The position numbers were made by a program, and so were the translations under genes. Shown here piece by piece: positions 1 through 7,996 of a DNA stretch of 64,000 nt (within the stretch, counting starts at the first letter, position 1; each line of letters starts with the position of its first letter). The notes beneath the pieces were generated by a model. That model was not told where the DNA came from. It searched no databases and saw only the letters and a list, made by a program, of their open reading frames with translations. The DNA is from Deltaproteobacteria bacterium (GTDB lineage Bacteria > Desulfobacterota > Desulfarculia > Adiutricales > Adiutricaceae). The stretch lies in the NCBI GenBank assembly GCA_031264185.1, contig JAISEL010000023.1:32476-96475 (forward strand). Direction: 5' to 3'.

Positions 1-155
1 CCGGCTTCATAATCGTAAACGACTAAAGTTCCGCTAAGCCCGGCCTTTTCGAACAACGCGCTTATTTCAGGCCGGTCCTGCCATTGCTGCCCCCAAGCCG
101 AAGCGGGCAACGCCAGCAATACCCAAATCATCATCATCGTAACCTTGCCGAACAT
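1..155 (-). CDS. Class D (OXA-type) beta-lactamase, 5' end only
   Basis: Only the first 51 codons lie in the window; the catalytic domain is off the left edge. The reading frame starts at an ATG preceded by GGGGG. It encodes a signal peptide with a basic N-terminus, a methionine-rich hydrophobic core and an ASA-type cleavage site, then a mature start with WQDRP, a short helix ending LFEKAG, and LSGTLVVYDYEAG. The W...LF...G.SGT.V.YD pattern is typical of the N-terminal strand region of OXA serine beta-lactamases, which hydrolyse beta-lactams in the periplasm. The active-site STFK, SxV and KTG motifs cannot be checked here. It could instead be another member of the penicillin-binding transpeptidase-like fold, such as a BlaR-type sensor domain, but the signal peptide and short lead favour the enzyme. 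Confidence 0.66.
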   Translation of the reverse strand, partial: MFGKVTMMMIWVLLALPASAWGQQWQDRPEISALFEKAGLSGTLVVYDYEA

Positions 156-603
156 AAATCCCCCTGATAATCGAATTATTTTTAAAACCGTGAAAGCGAC
201 CGGACAAATATAACAGCAAGATGTGGAGATTTTATGAAATATCCCCGCGCCGGTTCAATTTGGCTGCATCGCCCTATCACAGAGTTGCGCTCCCACGACC
301 TGCTTATAGCCACCCCAGTGTCGGTTTGAATGCCATGACGTCCGTTGACTATTCAAAAAATAAAAATAGCTGATTTCCGCCCCATCCCTCGCCTCAATTT
401 TCATGATTTCAAAAGCCGCCAGTCAAAGTTTTATATTTGCATAACATATTGATTTACAACAAACTACAGCCGCCGTCCACAAATTCAAGATTTGCGAATG
501 TCGTTTCAAAGCGCGTCATTTGGGAACTGATTTATGCGTTGTAATCTGGCTCCGTCGCGGCCACTTCCGGCCACATTTCAACCTTCCATAGGAGTCGGAA
601 ACA
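156..603. other. Intergenic region left of the mobilisable module
   Basis: No convincing gene on either strand; the long minus-strand frame that enters from the right is a shadow of the primase gene. This stretch separates the divergent beta-lactamase from the HTH gene and must carry both promoters. A GGAGT sequence about 10 bases before 604 serves as ribosome binding site for the next gene. I saw no clear attachment site or strong hairpin. Confidence 0.5.
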
Positions 604-822
604 ATGACATTTGAACGCGAACAGTACCTCAACAATGAAGAAAGCGCCGCCTTTCTGAAGGTCAGCCAGGCCACGCTCAACACCTGGCGCAGCCGGGGGC
701 TTGGCCCGAAATACTATAAGGCCGGACGGCGGGTGCTTTATAAGTGCCAGGATTTGGAGGAATACATCAGCTCCGGTCTGGTCATGACCAGGGACAGCCA
801 GGGGAGGCGGACTTATGGCTAA
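604..822 (+). CDS. Excisionase-like helix-turn-helix protein
   Basis: This 72-residue protein is a single winged-helix/MerR-like HTH domain of the HTH_17 (excisionase, AlpA-like) type. It has the usual order: NNEESAAFLKVSQATLNTWR (helix-turn-helix), RGLGPKYYKAGRRVLY (wing with the GPxxxKxGRxVxY pattern), then YKCQDLEEYI. Such proteins bind DNA as excision factors or as small regulators of mobile elements. It overlaps the primase gene by 8 bases, so the two are translationally coupled and form the start of the module's replication operon. A ribosome binding site (GGAGT) precedes the ATG. No integrase gene is seen next to it, so a role as regulator or plasmid replication accessory is as likely as excision. 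Confidence 0.8.
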   Translation: MTFEREQYLNNEESAAFLKVSQATLNTWRSRGLGPKYYKAGRRVLYKCQDLEEYISSGLVMTRDSQGRRTYG

Positions 823-3118
823 GACCAATGCCATCCTCCAGGAAGCCCTGGCTCTGGCCCATAACGGCCGGCTGGTCTTCCCGACCCGCCCGGACAAGAC
901 GCCTCTGATCAAAGGCTGGCCCGACCTGGCCACGACCGACGAAAAGACCATCACCGGCTGGTTTGACAAAGGCCAGCCGCCCAACCTGGCCGTGATCACC
1001 GGCCACAAGTCCGGCTTTTTCTGCCTGGACATTGACGGCCACATGGGCGAAGCCAGCCTCAGCGAGCTTGAGAGGCTGAATGGCGAGATTGCTCCGCATT
1101 GCTCCGTCCGCACCGCTTCCGGCGGCCGCCACTTCCATTTCCTGATGCCGGATTTTGACCTGCGCAATTCATCAGGAAAATTTGGCCCTGGACTGGATAT
1201 CCGGGCCAATGGCGGCTATGTGCTGGTTCCGCCCAGCCAGGCCCTGAACCGCAACGGCAACCTGGGGGCTTACAGTTACCTGAGTGAAGTCCACTTGAGC
1301 TCCGGCCAGCTTGTAGCGGCCCCGGCCTGGCTGCTGGATTTGCTGCGACCCTTGCCGCCCACTCCGAGTCACAACCCGTCACCCGGCGTCACTGCCCCAA
1401 ATTCCTATGGCGAAAAGGCCTTGGATGAAGAGTGCCGCCGCATCTCTTCCGCCGGGGCGGGTGAGCGCAATGATACCCTGAACCGGGCGGCATTCGCCAT
1501 TTTCCAATTGGTCGGCGGCGGGGCCATCGAGCATGGCCTGGCCGAAGAACGGCTCCGCAGCGCGGCCCTGACCAGCGGTTTGACGCCAAAAGAAATCGAG
1601 GCCACCCTGCGTTCGGCCGCCAAGCGGGGCCTGACCAAGCCCCGGTCCGCCCCGCAGAACCTGCCCGTGCCGGTCGCCAGACCGAATCAGAAAGTTCAAG
1701 CAGAGACGGAACCAGCCGCTGACGTTCATTTGCCGCCGCCACCGCTGGGAGTTTTCCCCAGGGAAGTTCAGGAGCTCCTGCGTGAGGCCTCGGCGGCCTA
1801 TAAGCAACTGCCGCTGGAAGTGGCCATCGTGGCCTTCCTGGCCCTCTTGACCGCCAGCCTGGGGCGCTCCCGCGTGGTACGGGTCAAGCCCGGCTGGGAA
1901 GAAGCCGGCAACATCTACAATGTGGTGGTGGCCGACAGCGGCGTTGGCAAAAGCCATTGTTTTAGGGAAATGCTGAAACCCGTCTGGCAGCTTGACTTTG
2001 AGAACCGTGAAAAATGGCTGACCGAGTTCGCCGATTACCGCAATGTAATGGAAATGCGCCAAAAGGATAAGGAAATGGCGGCCGACGAACCGGCGCCTCC
2101 GAAACCCATTCGGCGGCAATATATTATCGAAGACGCCACCTGTGAGGCCATCGGCGGCATCCTGGCTGAAAACCCACGCGGCCTGTTGTGGTACAGCGAC
2201 GAGCTTTCATCCATCATCCTGAACCTGGACCGCTATTCCAACAGCAAGGGCGGCACCAAATCGCGGCTTCTGTCCACCTATGACGGAGCGCCCTGGAAGA
2301 CCAGCCGCCGCGACAGCGAAAAAGATCAAAGCGCCGCCTCGGCCACGCTGTCCATCGCCGGCACCGCCCAGCCCAAAATCCTGCGCGACCTGTTCACCGA
2401 GCAGGACGCCTTAAGCGGTTTTCTGCCGCGCTTCATCTTCATCCGGGCCGTGCGCAGCCAACCGGCTTTGCTGTCCCAAAGACCGTTCACCGGCCAGCCC
2501 CTGATCAAGCGCATTGCCAACCACCTTTTGTCGTGGGAAATGAATCGCGACGGAGAGTTGTGGCAACCGGCCGTGGTGCCGCTCTCCAGCCTGGCCTATT
2601 CCCTTTATGAGGACTGGCATAACCACGTTATGCGGCAGGTCTGGCTGGAGTCCGACAGCGACAACGCCATTGCCGCCAAGCTGGTGGCTCAGGTCATCCG
2701 GCTGGCCCTGCTGCTCCATTCACTCGATGCCGCCTTGGCCGGCACTGACGGCTTGGAGGAAATCAGCCTGGATACCATGAACAAGGCCCTCGTTTTGGGC
2801 GAATGGATTCAGGCCCACCAGCGCCTGGTATGGCTGGAAATGGGGCTGGACACTGAAAAGAAAAGCAGCCCCCTGGAAGCGGCGGTCGTGCAAACTGTTC
2901 TGTCTTTAGAAGAGTATTTGCTCAACAACGACTGGCGCATGGCCAACGATGATTTCAACCGGATGGTGACCGACAACTTTGGTCAAGCGGTGGGCGGAGC
3001 CCAGATCGGCAAAGCGGCGGCCAAGCTGGGCATCAAATCCGTCTTCATGGGCAAACGGCGGGGCAAGGAAATTTCGCCGGAACTCATGGCCGCCCTGAAG
3101 GCCAAAACCACCCGTTGA
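815..3118 (+). CDS. Primase-polymerase / DUF3987 replication protein
   Basis: A 767-residue replication protein typical of plasmids and integrative elements. Residues 10-175 form a bifunctional primase-polymerase (Prim-Pol) domain: LDIDG carries the metal-binding aspartates (D72, D74), and TASGGRHFHF near residue 100 is the conserved SGG-H motif. The middle and C-terminal part matches the DUF3987 helicase-like family, with a P-loop (VADSGVGKS, about residue 373) and an acidic Walker B-like motif (LLWYSDELSS, about residue 456). It probably primes and unwinds the origin of the element. The start overlaps the upstream HTH gene. The high GC content contrasts with the AT-rich defence genes to the right, which suggests a separate origin for the mobilisable module. 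Confidence 0.85.
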   Translation: MAKTNAILQEALALAHNGRLVFPTRPDKTPLIKGWPDLATTDEKTITGWFDKGQPPNLAVITGHKSGFFCLDIDGHMGEASLSELERLNGEIAPHCSVRTASGGRHFHFLMPDFDLRNSSGKFGPGLDIRANGGYVLVPPSQALNRNGNLGAYSYLSEVHLSSGQLVAAPAWLLDLLRPLPPTPSHNPSPGVTAPNSYGEKALDEECRRISSAGAGERNDTLNRAAFAIFQLVGGGAIEHGLAEERLRSAALTSGLTPKEIEATLRSAAKRGLTKPRSAPQNLPVPVARPNQKVQAETEPAADVHLPPPPLGVFPREVQELLREASAAYKQLPLEVAIVAFLALLTASLGRSRVVRVKPGWEEAGNIYNVVVADSGVGKSHCFREMLKPVWQLDFENREKWLTEFADYRNVMEMRQKDKEMAADEPAPPKPIRRQYIIEDATCEAIGGILAENPRGLLWYSDELSSIILNLDRYSNSKGGTKSRLLSTYDGAPWKTSRRDSEKDQSAASATLSIAGTAQPKILRDLFTEQDALSGFLPRFIFIRAVRSQPALLSQRPFTGQPLIKRIANHLLSWEMNRDGELWQPAVVPLSSLAYSLYEDWHNHVMRQVWLESDSDNAIAAKLVAQVIRLALLLHSLDAALAGTDGLEEISLDTMNKALVLGEWIQAHQRLVWLEMGLDTEKKSSPLEAAVVQTVLSLEEYLLNNDWRMANDDFNRMVTDNFGQAVGGAQIGKAAAKLGIKSVFMGKRRGKEISPELMAALKAKTTR

Positions 3119-3291
3119 ACTGTTGACCTGTGGAAACCATTCATTGGCAACATTTTACTGATTACCAATGTTGACCTTCCTGTTGACGCGCTTTTCAACA
3201 GAAGCGGTGCAGACTGTGAACTTCATCGCCCCGAATAGCAAGCCGTTCAACAGGACAACAGGTCAACAGCACTTTTACGAAGGAGACAGCC
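3119..3291. repeat. TGTTGAC repeat cluster between primase and relaxase genes
   Basis: Three direct copies of TGTTGAC (3121, 3169 and 3181; the first two extend to TGTTGACCT) are followed by an inverted copy, AGGTCAACA, at 3260-3268, with weaker TTCAACA copies at about 3195 and 3246. ATTGG/CCAAT arms also surround the middle of the segment. Clusters like this are replication iterons, operators or relaxase/accessory-protein binding sites in plasmids. The relaxase ribosome binding site (AAGGAG) lies at its right end. The function is inferred from position and repetition only. Confidence 0.5.
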
Positions 3292-4332
3292 ATGTCATCT
3301 GTTGTTTTACATATGGACAAATATAAGCGGGAGGCGGTGCGCGGCATCCAGTCCCACAACCAGCGGGAGCGCAAGAGTCACTCCAATCCCGACATCGACA
3401 GCGAGCGTTCGTCGCTCAACTATGACCTCTATCATGACGGCAAGGTCAACTTCACCAAAATCATCGACCAGCGCATTGCCGCGCTAAAGCTGAAACAGGC
3501 CCCACGCCGCGATGCGGTTCGCATGTGCGGGCTCATCGTTTCGTCCGACACCGAGTTTTTCCATAAAATGAGCCTGAAGGAGCAGCAGCGCTTTTTCCTG
3601 GCCGCCAAGGAATGGCTGGAGGAATTTGTGGGCCGGGAAAACGTCATCGCCGCCACCGTCCATCTCGATGAAAAGACGCCGCACCTGCATTTCTGCCATG
3701 TGCCGGTCACCGAAGACGGCCGCCTCTGCGCCAAGGACATTTACACCAGGGCCACCCTGAAACGGATGCAGGATTCTTTTCCAAAATTCCTGCAAAGCCG
3801 GGGCTTCAAAATTGATCGCGGAGTGGCCCAGGAACCGGGCTCGGCCAAAAAGCATCTGGACACCCGCGAGTTCAAGCAGCAGCAGGAGGCCTTGAACCAG
3901 CTTCGCCAAGACGCCGAAGCCGAGTCTGAAAAATTGGTCAAACTCCAGACAGAGATCAGCCGCAAGGAATCGGAGTGGCGCAAACGTCTTGACGGCTATG
4001 AAAAGCTCGCCGCCGCTGCCGATGCGGTCATAAGCAAAAAGCATGAGCTGCCCACACCGGGTCTCTTAAAAGCCCAGACCATCTATGATGAGGCTATGGC
4101 CATCATTAGAATCTATCAAAAAGCACTGGCTGATAAAACGATTTTGAAAGAGCGCAACCAGCAGCTTGAAAAGCAACAGCGCGAGGTCGACAAAACCGTC
4201 GCCGCTGCGGAAGCCAAAGTCGCCAGCCATTATGAAGCTCTGAAGAAGGAGGCCGACCAAATCCAGAAAAATCTGGAAACGCAAATCGCTCGGCTACGCC
4301 AGGAAATCAAAGGAAAGGAGAAGGTCATTTAG
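3292..4332 (+). CDS. MobV-family (Mob/Pre) relaxase, ends at an in-frame amber codon
   Basis: A 346-residue plasmid mobilisation relaxase of the Mob_Pre/MobV family. The N-terminal half has the family features: an early SHNQRER segment (motif I region), the NYDL segment, and the metal-binding motif HLDEKTPHLH at about residues 124-133 (HxDExTPHxH). The C-terminal half, from about residue 190, is a highly charged coiled coil, as is usual for MobV. The protein would nick the origin of transfer and covalently pilot the strand during conjugation using another element's mating apparatus. An AAGGAG site precedes the ATG. The frame is interrupted by TAG at 4330-4332, but the same frame continues with coding-like sequence for 74 codons (see next entry), so the protein is either truncated by nonsense mutation or read through. 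Confidence 0.88.
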   Translation: MSSVVLHMDKYKREAVRGIQSHNQRERKSHSNPDIDSERSSLNYDLYHDGKVNFTKIIDQRIAALKLKQAPRRDAVRMCGLIVSSDTEFFHKMSLKEQQRFFLAAKEWLEEFVGRENVIAATVHLDEKTPHLHFCHVPVTEDGRLCAKDIYTRATLKRMQDSFPKFLQSRGFKIDRGVAQEPGSAKKHLDTREFKQQQEALNQLRQDAEAESEKLVKLQTEISRKESEWRKRLDGYEKLAAAADAVISKKHELPTPGLLKAQTIYDEAMAIIRIYQKALADKTILKERNQQLEKQQREVDKTVAAAEAKVASHYEALKKEADQIQKNLETQIARLRQEIKGKEKVI

Positions 4333-4557
4333 CACTTTCAGCAGTACCAGGACAACTATGACCGCCTGAAAGATATCGAGCAAAAATGGCTGGAGTTGGA
4401 GCGCCAAAAAGAAGCTCAGGCGCGATTGGCTGAAGAGGCGGCCAAAGCACAGCGGCCTCAGCCGGAGGCCAAAAAAGCGCCAATGCTTCAGCCCCTGTCG
4501 CCGCAGCAAAGCCAGCCGCAGAGAGAAGAGCAGAAGAACCGAGCTCCCGGCCGATAA
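4333..4557 (+). pseudogene. Severed C-terminal tail of the relaxase coiled coil
   Basis: Directly after the TAG the same frame stays open for 74 codons and ends at TAA (4555-4557). The translation (HFQQYQDNYDRLKDIEQKW..., then a PQ-rich tail) is a charged coiled coil that continues the style of the upstream relaxase. It has no start codon or ribosome binding site of its own near the break. The simplest reading is a nonsense mutation that removed the tail; the catalytic domain upstream is intact, so the shortened relaxase may still work. Confidence 0.55.
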
Positions 4558-4573
4558 TGGTCGGCTATTTGGG

Positions 4574-4638
4574 AGGTCGGTATAGGTCGGTATAGCACAC
4601 TAGACTTCCTGCGGAAGTCGTGTGCGAGCGTTCCGCTC
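4574..4638 (+). other. Candidate origin of transfer (tandem repeat plus hairpins)
   Basis: Two abutting copies of AGGTCGGTAT (4574-4593) lead into a near-perfect hairpin, 4595-4625, with arms GCACAC..GACTTCC and GGAAGTC.GTGTGC (13 pairs, two-base bulge, TGC loop), and a second small hairpin, GAGCG-TTC-CGCTC (4626-4638). The loop side reads TTCCTGC, close to the IncP-type nick consensus YATCCTG/Y. The position between the relaxase and a TraK-like gene transcribed away from it fits the oriT-traK arrangement of IncP plasmids. It could also be a replication origin or a regulatory hairpin. Confidence 0.45.
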
Positions 4639-4794
4639 GACCGGAAGAAAGCGTTGGCCTCAAAGGACATCAGGCGTCCACCTTTGTGCGCACAATTTGC
4701 CCACAAATCAGACGCCTTGGTGCCCAACGGTCAACGCCAAGACTAAATCCAAAACCCCGGCCGCTGACCCGGCCGTCAGATAAGAGAGAAAGCC

Positions 4795-5250
4795 ATGACC
4801 ATACTCATGAAAGATTTGGACCCGATACGCGAAGAGCTGAACCGCCGCACCCTGAAGGATGTCCCAGGGTACGCCGATCAGAAAGTCTCAACCCGGAAGG
4901 CGATACAGGAACTCGCCCCCATTCTTTTGGAAAAGAAGGAAAGCGGCTTCAAAACCGCCGACCTGGTGGCGATGCTGAAAGACCTTCAGATCATCACAAA
5001 AGGCCCCACCCTCACCCGGTATTTGAAAGAGTTCCAGGAGGAGATAAGGAAGGAGCCGACAGTGCCGCCCAAAAGCAAGCCGGCAGATGCAGCCCCGAAA
5101 AAAACGAAAACACCTTCAGCACCGAAAAAGCCGAGAGCTGATGCCGCAACCACGGATGAGGCCCCGACCTCCGCCGATCAGAAAAGCGATAATGTAGTCA
5201 CCACCGGCAACCCGCCGAGCGGCACGGACAATGTCCCCACCAGGAACTGA
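4795..5250 (+). CDS. TraK-like oriT-binding accessory protein
   Basis: This 151-residue protein has an N-terminal helical domain (residues 25-85) with the pattern LLEKKESGFKTADLVAML followed by TLTRYLKEF. The C-terminal half is disordered, lysine-, proline- and alanine-rich. RP4 TraK has the same build: a short helical domain of the form GYxxxTIWEHMxxxG...YETFRSHxRR followed by a KPA-rich tail, and its gene also lies directly downstream of oriT. TraK wraps oriT DNA and helps relaxosome assembly. The resemblance is in layout and pattern, not strong identity, so this is an inferred role. The first ATG follows a GAGAG sequence; a second ATG two codons later is possible. Confidence 0.5.
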   Translation: MTILMKDLDPIREELNRRTLKDVPGYADQKVSTRKAIQELAPILLEKKESGFKTADLVAMLKDLQIITKGPTLTRYLKEFQEEIRKEPTVPPKSKPADAAPKKTKTPSAPKKPRADAATTDEAPTSADQKSDNVVTTGNPPSGTDNVPTRN

Positions 5251-5266
5251 TAACGGATAAGTTCAC

Positions 5267-5299
5267 GAGGCCCGGAAGCCATTGAGGCTTCCGTGCCTC
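5267..5299 (+). terminator. Hairpin after the TraK-like gene
   Basis: GAGGC..GGAAGCC pairs with GGCTTCC..GCCTC around an ATTGA loop, 16 bases after the stop codon of the TraK-like gene. It is also just downstream of the minus-strand SLOG remnant. There is no strong T-run, so termination is plausible but weak. Confidence 0.45.
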
Positions 5300-5690
5300 T
5301 TACATTGGAAGGCACAGAAAAGGGTCAGTTTTAAGATCATAGCCGGCCAAATTATAAACGTCCAGGCCATTGCGAACAGCACAGCGAATGGTATGCGTGG
5401 TACCGCCGGGCTGACCGTCATAATAGCACAGCAATCGGCTGGACTGTTCAACCATATAGCAATTGCGCTCCAGATAGGCCTTGCGATTACACTGCGACGG
5501 AAGGTTATTACCTCGCCAGCTTCTTCCAGAACCATATCATGGATAACGCCCCAGCGCCCTTTGAGGCCATGCCCGACAAATGGCAGAACCGCCGCCAGTT
5601 CAATATCGGCATAAACCGTAGACATATTTTCGGCAGAAATGGAACAGATATCAGTCAGGTATAACCATATGTAACTCCAGGAAAAACCCA
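5300..5690 (-). pseudogene. SLOG-family (DUF1273/YpsA-like) protein, broken
   Basis: The minus strand encodes two pieces of a SLOG (DUF1273/YpsA-like) protein in different frames. The upstream piece (about 5640-5510) reads YADIELAAVLPFVG followed by LEEAGEVITF, the typical ADIEL-AVLPF strand. The downstream piece (about 5500-5300), shifted by one frame, reads RNCYMVEQSSRLLCYYDG then QPGGTTHTIR, matching the family motif RNRYMVDxSDxLLAxxDG-xxGGTxxTV, and ends at TAA. The N-terminal nucleotide-binding GxR motif is missing, and the IS630 element starts just upstream. The gene is therefore frameshifted and truncated. SLOG proteins bind nucleotide-derived ligands and occur in mobile elements and defence contexts. 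Confidence 0.65.
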
Positions 5691-5715
5691 GCAATTGACC
5701 TACCAATCGCAGCTA

Positions 5716-6842
5716 TTGACTCGGCAATTAAATATATTCCTCAGGCTGCATAAGCGATGATAGGGTCTTGGAAATACTTTCGGACTCTTTCAGGGTGTTG
5801 CTGAATGGTCTTCATCGCGGAGCGGACCTTGCTTTTGACCTGATCTTTACTTCGGGCCGCCAAGCCGGTCTGGACTTGGTATTTGAGATCACCGTTGAGA
5901 CGCTCGTCTGGATTGAGCTCTGGCGAGTAAGGCGGTAAATAAAATAGTTCGATGCGATTACGATTTTCTTCTTTGTCCAGCCATGCCTTGACCCGTTTGC
6001 AGTGGTGAACCTTGAGGTTGTCAACGATCAAAAAGACCTTTTTCGGGCTATAGTGAAGCAGACGGGCCAAAAATTTGATGAAAATAGCGGCGGTCATCTT
6101 TTCCTCATAGAGCATGAAACGTACTTTCCCCTGGTTGGTGATGGCTGAGATCATGTTGATTCGGGTGCGGTGCGAGTTGCCCGGCAGGCGCACCACGGGC
6201 GTCTTACCCTTCTGGGCGAAGCCTTTACCGACATAATCGTCGGCCTCAACCCCGGTTTCGTCGCTCCAGTTGATTTCCGCGTCTTCCTCTTTGGCCCTGG
6301 ACGCGATGGCAGGATAGGCTGCGTTTAACCAACTCGACACCGCTGCGGGGTTTTGCTCATAAGCACGCTTGGTTGGTTTTTGAGCAGTAAATCCCCATCG
6401 CTTGAGATACTCACCAACGGTACGAATCGGTAGATCAACCCCGCAGAGTTTGCGGATGACAGACTTGACGGCGGCCCTGGTCCAGAGCGCAAACTTGAAT
6501 TTCAACTGCTCAGGTGTGTGATCCACCATCAGGCGCTGGAGTTCTTTTTCCTGCTCGACGCTCAACCAACGTTTCTCGCCCAGGCTGCGTCCACGGGCTT
6601 TAGGCCTAATAGCCGCAAGACCACCTTCTTGGTAGCGCCGCCAGGTCGCACTCACGCTTTGCCGGCTCAAGCCGGTTATCTCGGATATCTCCGCGCTGCT
6701 CCGACCGCTCTCTTTCAAGCGAATTACTTGCAGACGGAACTGATACTGAGCCTCGGGACTGATGGTACGAAAGTCTTCTTTTATAGTGAAGAAATTATAC
6801 CATATCGTTCATATTTGTAAATTATTTAATTGCCAAGTCTAT
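5716..6842 (-). mobile_element. IS630-family insertion sequence
   Basis: The transposase gene is bounded by terminal inverted repeats: the left end reads GACTCGGCAATTAAATA from 5718, and the right end in reverse complement reads GACTTGGCAATTAAATA, ending at about 6840. TA dinucleotides lie at both outer edges, as expected for IS630/Tc1-mariner elements that duplicate a TA target. The element sits between the broken SLOG gene and the restriction-modification genes, marking the junction of the mobilisable module and the defence operon. Confidence 0.75.
5741..6718 (-). CDS. IS630-family DDE transposase
   Basis: The 325-residue protein has an N-terminal helix-turn-helix (SSAEISEITGLSRQSVSATW), a linker, and an RNase H-fold catalytic domain with the DDE triad visible as WSDETG (D153), IVDNLKVH (D233) and SPELNPDE (E272). 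It cuts and pastes the element between its inverted repeats. The listed start is a TTG within the first helix; the frame continues upstream with RTISPEAQYQFRLQVIRL, which looks like the normal family N-terminus, so the true start is probably near 6780-6790 at a non-ATG codon. There is no internal frameshift, so the gene appears intact. Confidence 0.88.
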   Translation of the reverse strand: MKESGRSSAEISEITGLSRQSVSATWRRYQEGGLAAIRPKARGRSLGEKRWLSVEQEKELQRLMVDHTPEQLKFKFALWTRAAVKSVIRKLCGVDLPIRTVGEYLKRWGFTAQKPTKRAYEQNPAAVSSWLNAAYPAIASRAKEEDAEINWSDETGVEADDYVGKGFAQKGKTPVVRLPGNSHRTRINMISAITNQGKVRFMLYEEKMTAAIFIKFLARLLHYSPKKVFLIVDNLKVHHCKRVKAWLDKEENRNRIELFYLPPYSPELNPDERLNGDLKYQVQTGLAARSKDQVKSKVRSAMKTIQQHPERVRKYFQDPIIAYAA

Positions 6843-6877
6843 ATATAGTCAAATAAACGGAACTTATTTTCATTTTT

Positions 6878-7996
6878 TTAAGTCGAAAATGAAGCACATG
6901 GACGCTTGAGGAACAGAGAACGCCATAAAATATCTTGTGGAGGGGCTGCCCCTATTTTGATAATATCTACAAAGCCACCGCTTCCTTGGGCTCTTTCATT
7001 GCCTTGTGAATCAATAGGGCCAGAATATAGCTTTGGACATTTAAGCTCTAATATTTGATCGTCCCCATCAATACACTCTAATGGTCCATATCCAAACGCC
7101 AGTAAATTAACCTCATTTGCCTGTTCCGACAAAAATGAAGACAAATCAAGAGCGGTGCTTTCAGATATATAATCCGCTAAAACATCTTGAATCAGCCAAA
7201 GCGTTATCCCGCCCCAAGCAATGGCAACTTGAGATTTGACGATCAACTGGCTCACCATTCTGGCCCAAACTTGTCTGTAGTTGATTCCTGGTGCATTGTG
7301 ACTTGCAGGATTTAAGACTGCATCCTCAAATGCCATACCGATCTGCGTTCTTTTCTTTTTATCTCCACCAGATGTACTGGAAGTCATAATTTCAATGATC
7401 AGAAATGGTCCGCAAGGGAAATCGTCAACCCATAAATCCCCCCTTCTTGCAAGCGTATAACCATTTTCTTCGGCAACTTTCTGAACGCTACGCTCACTCT
7501 TCCCTGTAATTGTAGCGACATCACTTAATTTCATCCGTTGATGGGTAGAAATAATATAATCAAAAGTGTAATCAAAAGACTTCTCTTGATTTCCATCTAC
7601 TGATGTTACGCCAGTCTTCATCTTTACTTCAGACCACACACGCCAATCAGTATCGCTCTTTAAAAATTTATGTAATTGTTGCTTTACCTGAGTTTGGTGG
7701 TCTTTCATTGAGTGAGAGCGTTCTTTCAACGATAAAAGCCTTCGTGGGCAAACTATCCAGGGCTGTTCACCCTCCTTGAGAGATAAAGAGCAAACCCCAG
7801 CTTGTACGATATCTTTTCCTGAAAATTTTGCGGCTAGTTTTGGCCTTGAACGTAAATCTAAAGCTGACAAATACCGATTTCCGCCACCATCACACTCCTC
7901 ATCCATAAAAGGACACCATGCCTTTGCACAGTTGTCTACCGCATTTTTGTTCCATGCGTCCAAGCGATATCCAAACAGCTCAAATATTTTACTCAT
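6878..7996 (-). CDS. NotI-family type II restriction endonuclease
   Basis: A 372-residue protein that matches the NotI restriction enzyme family. The four cysteines of NotI's N-terminal iron-binding cluster appear in the same order and context: CPF (C28), a second Cys at C35, GVC, and VCPRRL. Further on, FDYTFDYII corresponds to the FDW catalytic aspartate strand and FLIIEIMTSS to the LEIQT strand; the acidic residues are kept but the NotI glutamine is replaced by methionine. NotI cuts an 8-bp GC-rich site, so a long, rare recognition sequence is possible here. The start ATG overlaps the end of the methyltransferase gene by 8 bases (ATGAGTAA), which couples the nuclease to its protecting methylase. 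Confidence 0.78.
   Translation of the reverse strand: MSKIFELFGYRLDAWNKNAVDNCAKAWCPFMDEECDGGGNRYLSALDLRSRPKLAAKFSGKDIVQAGVCSLSLKEGEQPWIVCPRRLLSLKERSHSMKDHQTQVKQQLHKFLKSDTDWRVWSEVKMKTGVTSVDGNQEKSFDYTFDYIISTHQRMKLSDVATITGKSERSVQKVAEENGYTLARRGDLWVDDFPCGPFLIIEIMTSSTSGGDKKKRTQIGMAFEDAVLNPASHNAPGINYRQVWARMVSQLIVKSQVAIAWGGITLWLIQDVLADYISESTALDLSSFLSEQANEVNLLAFGYGPLECIDGDDQILELKCPKLYSGPIDSQGNERAQGSGGFVDIIKIGAAPPQDILWRSLFLKRPCASFST

Noticed and set aside
1379..2119. Long minus-strand frame opposite the primase gene
   Set aside because: It is a GC-rich shadow of the primase gene, whose domains and motifs are clear on the plus strand.
4330..4332. Pyrrolysine at the relaxase amber codon
   Set aside because: No pyl genes are visible, and a nonsense mutation in a mobile-element gene is a simpler explanation. 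It is kept only as a check in the findings.
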